The position numbers and the translations under genes were made by a program. Shown here in pieces: positions 1-8,020 of a DNA stretch of 50,456 nt. The stretch comes from a virus. The stretch covers positions 1 to 50,456 of the IMG/VR virus record IMGVR_UViG_3300020437_000008, one strand, 5' to 3'. Below the pieces are notes generated by a model. The model did no database searches. It was not told the origin of the DNA and saw only the letters and a program-made list of their open reading frames with translations. Numbering within the stretch: position 1 is the stretch's first letter; every line of letters begins with the position of its first letter.

Positions 1-730
1 CTGCAAAGTCATCTGAAAACTTTACTGTGTCAGATGATTTAAATTGTAATCTGTAACCTTGTGAACCAAATGTTAAACCAGATGTATCTTTAGGAACCCA
101 AACACCATTTTTACTTTCGGCAAAACTAGTTGGGTCAAGAGTTGTACCATCAATAAAATTTATTTCAGCCATATAACCGTCAAAATAACCTGGATTAGTA
201 GTGGGGCTATACTGATAACGTCCTATGTTATGTACTGATGTGCCATTTAAGGCATAATTTACATTTGTAAAAGCATAGTCGATGTTTATATCAGTCTGAC
301 GAGTACCATTAACATATATTTTTATTCGGTCTGCGGCTGTAGAATTATCTGCGTCTGCACTAACAACAATATGATACCAAGCATTTGTGTCACGAAATAC
401 GGCATTTGTGTTAAGTCTGCTGGTTGCATTAGAATCGGTATAAACATATAACTTATCATCAGTGCTAAAATATAATAAGAAAACACCTACACTAGTACCT
501 GATTCACCCGCAGAACCAGCAGAAAGCAACGATTGAAAAGTGCCTGTATCACTAGACAAATTACCTAGTTTTATCCATGCACTCCATGTCCAATGCTTTC
601 TGTCTCCAGCACTTGCTGGTGTTCTACTTAAATATGTCGATGAACCATCGTCAAAACGTAAAGATTGGTCAATGGGAAACTCATAAAAACCTGTATCGCC
701 TCCTGCGGCTATGTTTAATAAGCTACTCAT
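1..730 (-). CDS. LamG/ConA-like lectin-domain tail fibre protein, 3' end cut by window
   Basis: This reading frame is open to the left edge, so only the first 243 residues are visible. It starts MSSLLNIAAGG. A laminin-G/concanavalin-A jelly-roll pattern follows: RFDDGSSTYLSRTP, then WTWSAWIKLG (~48-57), WYHIVVSAD (~120-128), IKIYVNGTRQ and YFDGYMAEINFIDGTTLDP. Such domains occur in phage tail fibres and may bind cell-surface glycans. The ATG overlaps the stop of the upstream fibre-like gene (ATGA), which suggests translational coupling. The lectin fold is confident; the host-recognition role is inferred from fold and neighbours. Confidence 0.8.
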   Translation of the reverse strand, partial: MSSLLNIAAGGDTGFYEFPIDQSLRFDDGSSTYLSRTPASAGDRKHWTWSAWIKLGNLSSDTGTFQSLLSAGSAGESGTSVGVFLLYFSTDDKLYVYTDSNATSRLNTNAVFRDTNAWYHIVVSADADNSTAADRIKIYVNGTRQTDINIDYAFTNVNYALNGTSVHNIGRYQYSPTTNPGYFDGYMAEINFIDGTTLDPTSFAESKNGVWVPKDTSGLTFGSQGYRLQFKSSDTVKFSDDFA

Positions 731-1221
731 GATACATTCAACGCCCTACCAATTTCAAACATATTTGTCCCATTGCTCACAAAAACCAATACATCTCTGG
801 CACTTGCATCTGTTGTTAGAGTAGGAGCAGAACCACCTACAAACTTATAGTTACTGTTAAAAGTAACTGTTCTAGAACCTGTTCCATCTTGTATAATTGA
901 TATGACATATACCCCACCATCTATTTGATTAGATGCCGCTCCTAGTGTTCTATTGCCTCCAAGCGTTACACTTGTTACTTGGTTCGCACTTGCATCCCAA
1001 GAAATAGTAGAAGCATCTGATAATGTCGTGGCATTAAAATTCTGTGTGGCTGTGAACTCTTGTGCTGTTTTAAGATTTGCTACTGCAAATCCTCCAGCTT
1101 GTGACCCGTCATGAACAACAACAGTATCTTTATCTGTGTCAACCGTAACTTCTCCAACAGCTCCAGTAAAAGAACCTGTTTGTGATGTTGTGCCTCTTCT
1201 AAATTGTACTTGTGTAGCCAT
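727..1221 (-). CDS. tail fibre-like protein with Mtd_N-like N-terminus
   Basis: This 164-residue protein begins MATQVQFRRGTTSQ and continues GAVGEVTVDTDKDTVVVHDG. That is the typical N-terminal repeat of phage tail-fibre and major-tropism-determinant-like proteins. The C-terminal part is beta-rich (TLGGNRTLGAASNQIDGGVY, GSRTVTFNSNYKF). It shares TAATG with the gene upstream and ATGA with the LamG gene downstream, forming a fibre module. A structural role in the adsorption apparatus is inferred. Confidence 0.72.
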   Translation of the reverse strand: MATQVQFRRGTTSQTGSFTGAVGEVTVDTDKDTVVVHDGSQAGGFAVANLKTAQEFTATQNFNATTLSDASTISWDASANQVTSVTLGGNRTLGAASNQIDGGVYVISIIQDGTGSRTVTFNSNYKFVGGSAPTLTTDASARDVLVFVSNGTNMFEIGRALNVS

Positions 1222-2156
1222 TATGCAACCGATCCAAAATCTTCGGTTCCTGTTACAGAACCTGTTACTAAACCAAAATCTTTATTCGCAGGAACACCTA
1301 AATTAGCTGGTGTTATTTTTTTCATTGTACCACCATCATCTATAAGAACAAAGTCTGCATCACTGCTTGATGTGGTAGTGCTAGGTGCATCTGAGTTACT
1401 TGTTGTAAGAACACTACTAGCTAGTCTAGCGTTAGGTAAAGTGCCAGAACCAATATTACTTGCATTAGTTGTATCAGTTGTGGCTGAAGCCGCTAACGAT
1501 GTGCCATTTAGTGTAATAGCATCAGCTTCTAATGTTCCGTCTATATCTACATCACCAGAAATATCTAAGCTGGTTGCGACTATCTCACCAGTCACTGTTA
1601 TACCAGTATTACTAGTTTCTAATCTTTTAGTCCCATCTGAATATAAATCAACACTACCATTTGTAAATTCAGCCAAGTCAGAGTTGTTGTTGGCATTTCT
1701 TATTACTGTTCCGTTTGATAAAAGTCTTAATCTGCCATTGCCAGCATCTGCTACATAACTATGCGAACCATCGTGGTAAATCTCTAGATCACCACCAGTT
1801 CCTAATATAATTTTTTCAGAATCAGCAAGTTCTATATTATCAGACGCATTTAAAAACACCGCTTTTTCTGCTGGCTGAGTGCAAAACAGTGTTTTTGTAC
1901 CAACACCCCAATTAACAGCGTTATCAGAGTTACTAGACTGTAGTATTGTAGTTCGGGCTAACGTAGTGCCAGAGGAAGTGTAAGTGCCTATACCAACCTC
2001 AAAATCAGAACCGAGAGTGCAAGCGTAATAAGTAGTATTGCCATTACCGATTGAACCAAAAGACTCAAACCCAGTGACAGCACCAGCAAGAGTATAAGTA
2101 CCAGTTCCCGTTGTGGTCGAGGTTTCTTTGACCCTATCGGCAAGTACGAGTGCCAC
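1221..2156 (-). CDS. tail fibre/appendage structural protein
   Basis: This 311-residue protein begins with GTG (MALVLADRV). The GTG is chosen because AGGTGA lies just upstream and the nearby ATG is in another frame. The N-terminus (VKETSTTTGTGTYTLAGAVTGF) is typical of marine phage fibre proteins. The middle has the repeat-like segment GGDLEIYHDGSHSYV and LRLLSNGTVIRNAN, followed by TGEIVATSLDISGDVDIDG, a pattern I recognise from cyanophage and pelagiphage appendage proteins. It carries no enzymatic motif. The tail role is inferred from composition and position between two other fibre-like genes. Confidence 0.7.
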   Translation of the reverse strand: MALVLADRVKETSTTTGTGTYTLAGAVTGFESFGSIGNGNTTYYACTLGSDFEVGIGTYTSSGTTLARTTILQSSNSDNAVNWGVGTKTLFCTQPAEKAVFLNASDNIELADSEKIILGTGGDLEIYHDGSHSYVADAGNGRLRLLSNGTVIRNANNNSDLAEFTNGSVDLYSDGTKRLETSNTGITVTGEIVATSLDISGDVDIDGTLEADAITLNGTSLAASATTDTTNASNIGSGTLPNARLASSVLTTSNSDAPSTTTSSSDADFVLIDDGGTMKKITPANLGVPANKDFGLVTGSVTGTEDFGSVA

Positions 2157-2164
2157 ATCGTCAC

Positions 2165-2620
2165 CTATGCGATACGGATGATGGCGTTACTCGCATCTGC
2201 TGTTGGGAACTGTATAGTAAAAGTACCAGATGTAGATGTTTTATTGGTGCTAAAATCAAGTACCGCAACAGCTTTATTAGAAGCAGAGCTATTATAAATC
2301 AAAGCTCCCATCGCTGTAATCGTAGCTGTTGTAAAACTAAGATCAGCAAAATCAGTAATTGCTGTAGTGCCAGAAAGCGAAGGGTCTACCCTAGTTAATG
2401 TACCACCACCCGAAGTATATGAGCCACTATTATCAACTTCACCTGTTGTGGTGAAAGCTGTGGTTGTTGCTCCTAAAGTAGCTGTAGTGCTTGATTTACC
2501 ACCGCCACCTTCTGCATACAAAGCGAGTTTAAAAGTACCACCACCTGAGTTTTTAAAATTGTGTACACCCTCTAATAGTTCTTTTTTAAAGGAACTACAC
2601 ATTGCTTGTGTTATAGCCAT
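2165..2620 (-). CDS. putative tail/virion structural protein
   Basis: This 151-residue, Ser/Thr/Gly-rich protein starts MAITQAMCSSFKKELLEG and has a good Shine-Dalgarno (AAGGAGAATTTAA) before the ATG. The body is probably beta-stranded (GGTFKLALYAEG, FADLSFTTATITAMGALIYN, GTFTIQFPTAD). Similar proteins sit beside tail-fibre genes in marine phages. It has no catalytic motif and its function is unassigned beyond virion component. Confidence 0.6.
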   Translation of the reverse strand: MAITQAMCSSFKKELLEGVHNFKNSGGGTFKLALYAEGGGGKSSTTATLGATTTAFTTTGEVDNSGSYTSGGGTLTRVDPSLSGTTAITDFADLSFTTATITAMGALIYNSSASNKAVAVLDFSTNKTSTSGTFTIQFPTADASNAIIRIA

Positions 2621-2911
2621 TTAAATTCTCCTTACAAGATCAGCCATTTCTGTTTGTCCAGCTTTGGACATCTTATGTGCAATAGTAGCACGTTCTTCTC
2701 GTCTTGCCAATTCTATATAATGATACAGAACTTTTTGCAAACTGCCCCTAAATACTTCCGCTTGTTCTTTTATTACAGGAGGTGCTGTGTCAGACACTCG
2801 CATTACCTTATCCATGGCTAATTCTGTCAACTGTTCAGAACTTAAACCACCCCCTTCTGAGGTCATTACATTCACAGAATTAACATTAATATCGCTAGAT
2901 ACACTAATCAT
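2621..2911 (-). CDS. conserved hypothetical phage protein, helical
   Basis: This 96-residue protein has an apolar/serine-rich N-terminus (MISVSSDINVNSVNVMTSEGG). The C-terminal half is long and helical, with VIKEQAEVFRGSLQKVLYHY and ARREERATIAHKMSKAGQTE. The start overlaps the stop of the upstream gene by 4 nt. I recognise no domain. Its place among tail genes suggests a small virion or assembly factor. Confidence 0.5.
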   Translation of the reverse strand: MISVSSDINVNSVNVMTSEGGGLSSEQLTELAMDKVMRVSDTAPPVIKEQAEVFRGSLQKVLYHYIELARREERATIAHKMSKAGQTEMADLVRRI

Positions 2912-3651
2912 TTTTTACCTTTTTCCATATAAGTAACATTTGGTATATCATGTCTACCTATTAAAACAGGTTTAACTTTTTTTGCGTCCTCTGCTTCAGG
3001 TGGTGACATACTATCTTTTTTAGTTATTTTCAACTTACCATCAACAACAGACTGTATTAAAGGATTATCTAATCTATGATAGCCGTACAGTTTTTCTTCA
3101 TCAGGTACATTTACATCTAATAAAGGTGATGTTCTTGCTACTTCAATAGCCACATTATTTTGGATTGCCATAGCACACCAAAACTCAACACAAGCTCTAC
3201 CAGCTTCAGCAAAGTGTATATTTTCTTTATATGAAAAATCTATGCCAAAAAGATGTACTTTTTTTACTTTTGCATAAATAGCAAACGCAATCGCATAAGC
3301 GACTGTATTATTAAAATATGCTACTTTGACTGTATTGATAACATCTTCTAATGGGTATTCTACTATTTCTGGTACACGTTCATCTATGCAACAAGAGTAT
3401 ATAACACCCTTATTTTTAGTCTCTAATAAAAACTCGTTTGCGACACCTGTTTGTTTACCAGCTTTAGTATCATCTAAAAACCTAGAAGCGGGATCCATCA
3501 TAAACGTGCGATCTACATGAAAAATAGCACCAATACAATTTATACCCCATACCTCATCATATCGTACTGAGTTTATTCTAGTTAAAACATATTCAGAAAA
3601 AGAACCACCTAAAGCTACAATAGCTACTTCTTTATTTTCTAATGTAGTCAT
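2908..3651 (-). CDS. Rossmann-like protein resembling DUF115/MptE-like family
   Basis: This 247-residue protein begins with a nucleotide-binding-like strand-loop (VAIVALGGSFSEYVL). It contains DEVWGINCIG, TFMMDPASRF and, near residue 135, KVKKVHLFGIDFSY. The 'FGIDFSY' strand and general layout recall DUF115/6-hydroxymethylpterin pyrophosphokinase-like or sugar-transfer-associated Rossmann proteins. It sits between adaptor and fibre genes and overlaps both neighbours by 4 nt. A role in modifying a virion surface or host glycan is possible but not shown. Confidence 0.4.
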   Translation of the reverse strand: MTTLENKEVAIVALGGSFSEYVLTRINSVRYDEVWGINCIGAIFHVDRTFMMDPASRFLDDTKAGKQTGVANEFLLETKNKGVIYSCCIDERVPEIVEYPLEDVINTVKVAYFNNTVAYAIAFAIYAKVKKVHLFGIDFSYKENIHFAEAGRACVEFWCAMAIQNNVAIEVARTSPLLDVNVPDEEKLYGYHRLDNPLIQSVVDGKLKITKKDSMSPPEAEDAKKVKPVLIGRHDIPNVTYMEKGKK

Positions 3652-4292
3652 GTTTTACGCGAAACCTTAACACCAGTTCTAAATGCATCTGTATTTTCAG
3701 TTGCTTCACCATAATTTTTAAGTCTAGACATAGCCTCTACAAAACGGCTATTATACAATGTAAGCATCTCCTGCTCGCCTTTCATGAAAATATATGCTTC
3801 ATACAAACTACCGAACAATAAAGTATCAGGAGCATTTGTTCCTAACCAAGAAGTACCATCACTAGTAGCTGTTATTGATTGTGGTCTATAATAATAATGT
3901 AATTCAGCAGAATAGTTTGCATTAGGAGTTGGGCTTACTATAAAATTATCTACATCAAAATATGCATAATATCTTGGTACACCAGTAGTAGCAGGATTAG
4001 GATTAAACTCTTGCACATAGTTTACATCTTTAAAAAGTAAGAACTCGTGGCTACTAGAGTTTATAATAGATAAAGATATCGACCCTAAATAATCATCTGG
4101 TACGGCTAAGAATTTATTTCCACTGCTTAGTGTGCCTGTAACATTTTTCCTAAAATATTCTAACTCTACTAATTTAAGTATACGCTCTTCCGCATTCTTA
4201 ATAAAATTAGGAATGTTACTGACAAATGTTGTTTCAGTGTTTTCTGTATAATCTTTAATAGCTTGTGTAAGTGTTGTGTTTGTATAGCTCAT
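3648..4292 (-). CDS. head-tail adaptor, SU10/P22 gp4-like
   Basis: This 214-residue protein has features of the podovirus adaptor family: an N-terminal helical region (IPNFIKNAEERILKLVELEYFR), FLAVPDDYLGSISLSI, then YYAYFDVDNFIVSPTPNANY and AELHYYYRP, and a helical C-terminus with YEAYIFMKGEQEML. Adaptors of this type form the ring below the portal. It lies in an overlapping chain with other tail-connector genes. The family call is by eye. Confidence 0.65.
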   Translation of the reverse strand: MSYTNTTLTQAIKDYTENTETTFVSNIPNFIKNAEERILKLVELEYFRKNVTGTLSSGNKFLAVPDDYLGSISLSIINSSSHEFLLFKDVNYVQEFNPNPATTGVPRYYAYFDVDNFIVSPTPNANYSAELHYYYRPQSITATSDGTSWLGTNAPDTLLFGSLYEAYIFMKGEQEMLTLYNSRFVEAMSRLKNYGEATENTDAFRTGVKVSRKT

Positions 4293-4945
4293 GTTACTAT
4301 CGTTATGTTTCCAACCATAGCACTATGATTAGTGCATTGATATACTAAAGAGGTATCGCTTATATTATGTGGTACAATAAATTGTGTTAATCCTGTGGTA
4401 GAGTTAAAACTAGTTGTAACTCCCTCTGTAAAAGCAGAACCTCCATCTGATGCTCTTATTACTAAAGGATGACTACTTTCATTTGCAGTATTATCTATTA
4501 AGTAAGTATGTCCTTTGTAAAAGAAAAAAGCAGGATTATTCCCAGATGCCGCTCCTGGACCAGTAAATGTGTAAGCACTTGTCCCAACAACTCCTGCTGT
4601 ATATTTAGTTACAGGACCAGATGTTTCGTCATTTAGTCTAAGCCAAGCCCCACCATGAGCGAAATATAAACCACCAGTTGCATGAACATGAGCTACTGCC
4701 CCATGATACGTTGAAGCACTTGGTAGATCAGTTAAAGCACCATAATAAAAAACAATTTTATTAGCTCCAGAACTTACATCTAAAAGACCGTTTGCATCTA
4801 TAATATCAGTTAAAACACTAGAACTATTTCCTAATGCGTTATATATTTCAGTAAAATTATCATTTATTTTATCTGCACCAGCACGGAGTGTATCACCTGT
4901 ACCATCATTTGCGCTAGAACCAATTCCTACAGTTTGCTTTGCCAT
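4289..4945 (-). CDS. phage appendage/tail fibre-like protein
   Basis: This 218-residue protein starts MAKQTVGIGSSANDGTGDTL followed by DKINDNFTEIYNALG, a common N-terminal segment of phage fibre and baseplate-wedge-like proteins. The central part (HATGGLYFAHGGAWLRLND) resembles short structural repeats. The C-terminus (FIVPHNISDTSLVYQCTNHSAMVGNI) resembles a small cupredoxin-like beta domain seen in marine phage structural proteins. Copper binding is not implied. It is probably a virion component. Confidence 0.55.
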   Translation of the reverse strand: MAKQTVGIGSSANDGTGDTLRAGADKINDNFTEIYNALGNSSSVLTDIIDANGLLDVSSGANKIVFYYGALTDLPSASTYHGAVAHVHATGGLYFAHGGAWLRLNDETSGPVTKYTAGVVGTSAYTFTGPGAASGNNPAFFFYKGHTYLIDNTANESSHPLVIRASDGGSAFTEGVTTSFNSTTGLTQFIVPHNISDTSLVYQCTNHSAMVGNITIVT

Positions 4946-5335
4946 TTAACCCTCATCAAAAGTTTTTGTAGTTGTGTCAAGTTTAATACTTGTAGAATCA
5001 AAAGTAGTTGCTGAAGCTGTTGCTGATGTTATTGTAACAGTTCCAACGCTAATGTTAAGGGTGCTTAAACTTTCAATAGAACTAGGTATAATATCTTTTC
5101 CATTATCAGTAAATACTAGAAAAGGATTATTATCATCAGTGACATCCACTCTTGGTTGAAAAAGTGCTTGTGGATCATTAGGTTTACTTATTGGCTCAAG
5201 TTGTGGGTGTTTAGTTTCATAACACTCTGGGCATACTTTTAAGCCGTTCCACTCTTCGCGTAGATCTAAATAATTGTATCTAAAACCACATCTATCACAT
5301 ATAGCTTTGGAATATATACCAACCGCGTAAGCCAT
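4946..5335 (-). CDS. small protein with N-terminal zinc ribbon
   Basis: The likely ATG is at 5335 (MAYAVGIYSKAICDRCG), giving 129 residues; it overlaps the upstream stop by one base (TGATG). Four cysteines in CDRC (~13-16) and CPEC (~36-39) form a probable zinc ribbon. A Ser/Thr-rich tail follows (SVGTVTITSATASATTFDST). It lies between two connector-type genes, so a tail-completion or assembly role is possible. No enzymatic motif is visible. Confidence 0.55.
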   Translation of the reverse strand: MAYAVGIYSKAICDRCGFRYNYLDLREEWNGLKVCPECYETKHPQLEPISKPNDPQALFQPRVDVTDDNNPFLVFTDNGKDIIPSSIESLSTLNISVGTVTITSATASATTFDSTSIKLDTTTKTFDEG

Positions 5336-6015
5336 CAACTAAACCCATAAAAATCTCTGCGAGGTGTCAGACTCAAATTAGCCCTGTCTATATCTTCAAA
5401 AGCCGCTCTATTGAACTCTTCTTCATACATAGCTTTCAATAGAGTAACTCTATCTGGTGCTCTTTTAATAGATAAATAATAAGCTAATCCAGCCGCTAAA
5501 CACGGATAAAATCTAAAAGGCACTTCGACAGTATTAACAAAAGTATCCGCATCTTCTATTCTTGTAAGTCTATCAAAAACAAAAGTATAAGCTTTATCAG
5601 GTGTAGGCCAGATTTTTAAAACAGGTGTAATTTGTCTATCTACATAATATTGCGTGGGTCGAGCTTGTGTTCTTTTGCTTGGAATATTTAAGAATGTATC
5701 TCTGCCTATCCTAGTGATTTGCACATCTGATTGTGTGCTTGTACCAGCATTTTCCCTAATGACAGCACTTAATATGTCAATAGTATCGGCGTCTAATGTA
5801 TACTCTGCAGTGCCTTGTGTTATTGATATAGTGTTCTGGCTTATTGTCCATCTATTCAAACCTCTATTCGCCCAATCAGCAAACAACAAATTTAAAGAAC
5901 GTTTAGCGGTTTTGAGGTCATAACCTGTACGTACCTCTAAACCGCAACGCTCAAAAGCTTCTTCGATGTAATCAGCTACATCAAGCTCAAAATCTGTTGA
6001 ACCAGAAGTTGCCAT
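5335..6015 (-). CDS. probable second connector/adaptor protein
   Basis: This 226-residue protein starts MATSGSTDFELDVADYIEEAF and has CGLEVRTGYDLKTAKRSLNL, NLLFADWANRGLNRWTI, YTLDADTIDILSAVIREN, YYVDRQITPVLKIWPTPD and RFYPCLAAGLAYYLSIKRAP. The alternation of helical ends and a beta core with 'YxVDRQITPxLKIWPTP' matches a phage connector family found next to gp4-like adaptors. It shares TAATG with the downstream basic peptide. The structural role is inferred from family resemblance and position. Confidence 0.55.
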   Translation of the reverse strand: MATSGSTDFELDVADYIEEAFERCGLEVRTGYDLKTAKRSLNLLFADWANRGLNRWTISQNTISITQGTAEYTLDADTIDILSAVIRENAGTSTQSDVQITRIGRDTFLNIPSKRTQARPTQYYVDRQITPVLKIWPTPDKAYTFVFDRLTRIEDADTFVNTVEVPFRFYPCLAAGLAYYLSIKRAPDRVTLLKAMYEEEFNRAAFEDIDRANLSLTPRRDFYGFS

Positions 6016-6224
6016 TAGCTGTATGGACCTTTTACTAACCCACCTTTAGCCATGCCTTTTTTCTTCATGGTCATACCACCGCCCATCATTTTAGAGCGAC
6101 CTTTTTTCTTCATGGTCATACCTCCACCCATCATTTTAGAGCGACCTTTTTTCTTCATGTTACCACCATATTGCATTTTTTTGCGACCGCCATTTGCCTT
6201 CCCTTTTTTATTATGCATTGCCAT
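6015..6224 (-). CDS. small, highly basic peptide with tandem 15-residue repeats
   Basis: The start is set at 6224 (MAMHNKKGKANGG) because GGAG lies 8 nt upstream and longer versions would run into the preceding gene. The 69-residue product is rich in Lys, Met and Gly. It has two near-identical 15-residue units built on MKKKGRSKMMGGGMT plus a partial third. There are almost no acidic residues, so DNA or RNA binding inside the capsid is plausible. It is followed directly by a connector gene. Confidence 0.65.
   Translation of the reverse strand: MAMHNKKGKANGGRKKMQYGGNMKKKGRSKMMGGGMTMKKKGRSKMMGGGMTMKKKGMAKGGLVKGPYS
6055..6160 (-). repeat. 45-nt tandem repeat inside basic peptide gene
   Basis: Two adjacent 45-nt units (6055-6099 and 6100-6144) differ at only two positions. 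A partial third copy follows (6145-6160). The unit is a multiple of three, so the repeat expands the protein in frame. This suggests recent duplication by slippage or recombination. Confidence 0.85.
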
Positions 6225-6225
6225 G

Positions 6226-6903
6226 TCATTTCTCCTTTTTAGCATACAAATTATCAAAAGTAATACTTGGATCCATATAACTTTCATCACTTTCAGCATT
6301 ATGTATCCATTGACTAGGTAGAAAATCTGGAGCACCCTCCCCAGTTTCCCAAAGTGCAGGAGAAGTAGCCCTCACCCTGTTATTAGGTAATGCAACAATA
6401 TTACCTGTCCATTCCCCTGCATTAGTCAACTCTAAAACATGACTTTGCTTATGTTGTGCAGGATCATCCGCTATATCTGTTTCTGTGTAATCTACTGTAA
6501 ACATATATTTTGCCGTATAAAATTCACCATCTATTTTACAAATCCATGGACTAGAACTTACTCTATCAAGTTTTACAACAGAATGATAGTGAGAACTACA
6601 ATCCCAAGGTTGTGCATGGTGTGTTACCATACGTTCCGGCCAATCTTCTAACGGCACATCTGCTACTAAAGCTGTGATGGGTAATCTAGCCCACATCGCA
6701 CCGCCATGTATATTTTCTACACCTTCTTCATCTGCTTCATAACCAGTAAATACCACTTGGAAACTCAAACATCTATCGGGTATAGTATTAACTGCTATAG
6801 CCATTGCGTGTATGTACTCTCCATGATAATCACTGTGGTTATGAGTAAATTCTTTGCGTACCCAACATTTAAAATGTGGGATATTGCTTATCAAATAACT
6901 CAT
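6226..6903 (-). CDS. conserved marine phage protein of unknown function
   Basis: This 225-residue protein starts MSYLISNIPHFKCWVRKEF and has HNHSDYHGEYIHAMAIAVNT, IPDRCLSFQVVF, GGAMWARLPITALVADVP, QPWDCSSHYHSVV, YTAKYMFTVDYTETD and IVALPNNRVRATSPALWE. I recognise this pattern as a conserved protein in marine T7-like and cyanophage genomes, with no established activity. The many His/Trp/Cys residues in conserved places suggest a folded globular protein. It overlaps the upstream DUF5824-like gene by 4 nt and sits in the virion gene block. Confidence 0.6.
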   Translation of the reverse strand: MSYLISNIPHFKCWVRKEFTHNHSDYHGEYIHAMAIAVNTIPDRCLSFQVVFTGYEADEEGVENIHGGAMWARLPITALVADVPLEDWPERMVTHHAQPWDCSSHYHSVVKLDRVSSSPWICKIDGEFYTAKYMFTVDYTETDIADDPAQHKQSHVLELTNAGEWTGNIVALPNNRVRATSPALWETGEGAPDFLPSQWIHNAESDESYMDPSITFDNLYAKKEK

Positions 6904-7169
6904 TTTTTCTTTGTTTCTGCTTTCTTCTTTTTACCTTTACCAAATATGTGTGCATCAACTTTTGCGGCTTTACCTCCAGTCAATACACTATTAACTCTAG
7001 CCATAGCCCACTGACTCGGACTTGCTCCTGGACGATGTCCTGTCCTATAAGCGGCTAATCCTTTTTTGTAAACTCGTGCTAATTGTCCAGCGGTAACTTT
7101 TTTACCTTTTTTTCTAGCGGCCTCTGCTTTTTTAGATAGAGACTTTTTCGTCGCGGCTGATAAAGTCAT
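6900..7169 (-). CDS. small basic protein, DUF5824-like
   Basis: This 89-residue protein has a Lys/Arg-rich N-terminus (TKKSLSKKAEAARKKGKKVT) and a core VYKKGLAAYRTGHRPGASPS followed by QWAMARVNSVLTGG. The core matches the 'AY..GHRPG.S..QWA.ARV.SFL' signature I associate with DUF5824 in marine phages. The tail is poly-lysine (GKGKKKKAETKKK). It probably binds nucleic acid or acts as a minor virion protein. It is coupled to both neighbours by 4-nt overlaps. Confidence 0.6.
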   Translation of the reverse strand: MTLSAATKKSLSKKAEAARKKGKKVTAGQLARVYKKGLAAYRTGHRPGASPSQWAMARVNSVLTGGKAAKVDAHIFGKGKKKKAETKKK

Positions 7170-7459
7170 TTTATTTTGCCCTCCTGTCTACGTATACTAT
7201 CTTTACCTTTACGGAAAATATTAGCAACCTCTTTTTTACCCATAACCTTTGCTCTTTGCTCCCCTACAGTGAGTATTTGTATTTTTCTTGCAAACGGTTT
7301 TTTAACTTTTTTGACACGTGCGACAGTTTTTCTGGCATCAGTTGGTGTAGCAAACTTGATGGGGACAGTATCTTTAGGGTTCTCATCGGTATATAACCTT
7401 CTACCAGAACCTTTAGGTTTTTTGCCTGTTCCTACTTTAGGGTCTTTTCTTTTTGCCAT
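7166..7459 (-). CDS. small basic phage protein
   Basis: The start is placed at 7459 (MAKRKDPKVGTGKKPKGSGR), giving 97 residues, because the upstream extension lies in the preceding small gene. Conserved segments include RRLYTDENPKDTVPIKFATP, KPFARKIQILTVGEQRAKVM and a basic tail. Proteins like this recur among the small ORFs near marine phage connectors. No function is known. The high lysine/arginine content suggests nucleic-acid contact. Confidence 0.6.
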   Translation of the reverse strand: MAKRKDPKVGTGKKPKGSGRRLYTDENPKDTVPIKFATPTDARKTVARVKKVKKPFARKIQILTVGEQRAKVMGKKEVANIFRKGKDSIRRQEGKIK

Positions 7460-7571
7460 TATTCTTTTTAGCTTTTTTCTTAGCCGCAGTAATGATATCC
7501 GCACGTGTGATCTTGTTGCGAGGAGCGGCAAAAGCCGCTAACTTTTTTTGCTTTGCAGATAATTTTTTCAT
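7437..7571 (-). CDS. 44-residue basic peptide (MKKLSAKQKKLAA type)
   Basis: A short frame starts at 7571 in an ATGA overlap with the preceding gene and stops at 7437. It encodes MKKLSAKQKKLAAFAAPRNK, then ITRADIITAAKKKAKKNNG and KKKRP. I recognise the N-terminus from many marine phage genomes. It is strongly basic and helical. Translational coupling and the recognisable sequence make it a credible gene despite its size. The role is unknown. Confidence 0.65.
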   Translation of the reverse strand: MKKLSAKQKKLAAFAAPRNKITRADIITAAKKKAKKNNGKKKRP

Positions 7572-7861
7572 TTTTTCTTGCCCTTTCCACCAAACATTTT
7601 ACGAAATTTTTTAGTATGAACGGATTCTTTGGTTTTCCTCCGCACTCCAGTACTCTTATAATCACTAGGGAAAACATATGCTGAAGGATCCTTTGCAGAT
7701 TTTTTTGCGTTTCTTTCTATTTCTTTTTTACGTTTAGCACGTTCAGACGCACTAAGACCAGCTAAATACTTTTGTGGTATTTTGCGTTTTTTAGTTTTCT
7801 TCTTTTTGCTAGAAGGTGCTTTGCTAATTTGTTTTGGCATGTTACTTCTAGACATAGCCAT
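7568..7861 (-). CDS. small basic protein, DUF5872-like
   Basis: This 97-residue protein has a Lys-rich N-terminus (SSKKKKTKKRKIPQ), then KYLAGLSASERAKRKKEIER, NAKKSAKDPSAYVFPSDYKS and a tail HTKKFRKMFGGKGKKK. The 'KYLAGLS...R..KEI' segment followed by 'HTKKFRKMFG' resembles small basic proteins classed as DUF5872. Its stop overlaps the next start (ATGA). Function is unknown; it is likely a virion or nucleoid-like component. Confidence 0.55.
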   Translation of the reverse strand: MAMSRSNMPKQISKAPSSKKKKTKKRKIPQKYLAGLSASERAKRKKEIERNAKKSAKDPSAYVFPSDYKSTGVRRKTKESVHTKKFRKMFGGKGKKK

Positions 7862-8019
7862 TAGATAAACCTATTAGCTATAGCCGTCGCGATAATTAAA
7901 GCGGCTATACCCCATAATCGTATATCTAACTTGTCTAACTGTTTTTGTATGTAATCATATCTGCGATTACACTCTTCTTCATGCTTTTCTAGTAACTTTA
8001 AAACTTCGTCTGCTTTCAT
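7861..8019 (-). CDS. small protein with coiled coil and one C-terminal membrane helix
   Basis: The start is placed at 8019 (MKADEVLKLLEKHEEECNRR), one base after the TAA of the upstream gene, giving 52 residues. The first ~33 residues form a charged amphipathic helix (YDYIQKQLDKLDIRL). The rest is one hydrophobic segment (LWGIAALIIATAIANRFI). This layout fits a small membrane protein of phages, possibly holin-like or an anchor. A separate 3TM holin lies at 12.8 kb, so this need not be the lysis holin. Confidence 0.55.
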   Translation of the reverse strand: MKADEVLKLLEKHEEECNRRYDYIQKQLDKLDIRLWGIAALIIATAIANRFI

Positions 8020-8020
8020 T

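Noticed and set aside
1204-1758. 184-codon plus-strand frame opposite fibre genes
   Set aside because: It overlaps well-recognised fibre genes on the minus strand, has no ribosome site, and is low in complexity as expected for the antisense of Ser/Thr-rich genes.
6055-6160. CRISPR-like repeats
   Set aside because: The units are directly adjacent with no spacers, and they encode in-frame protein repeats.
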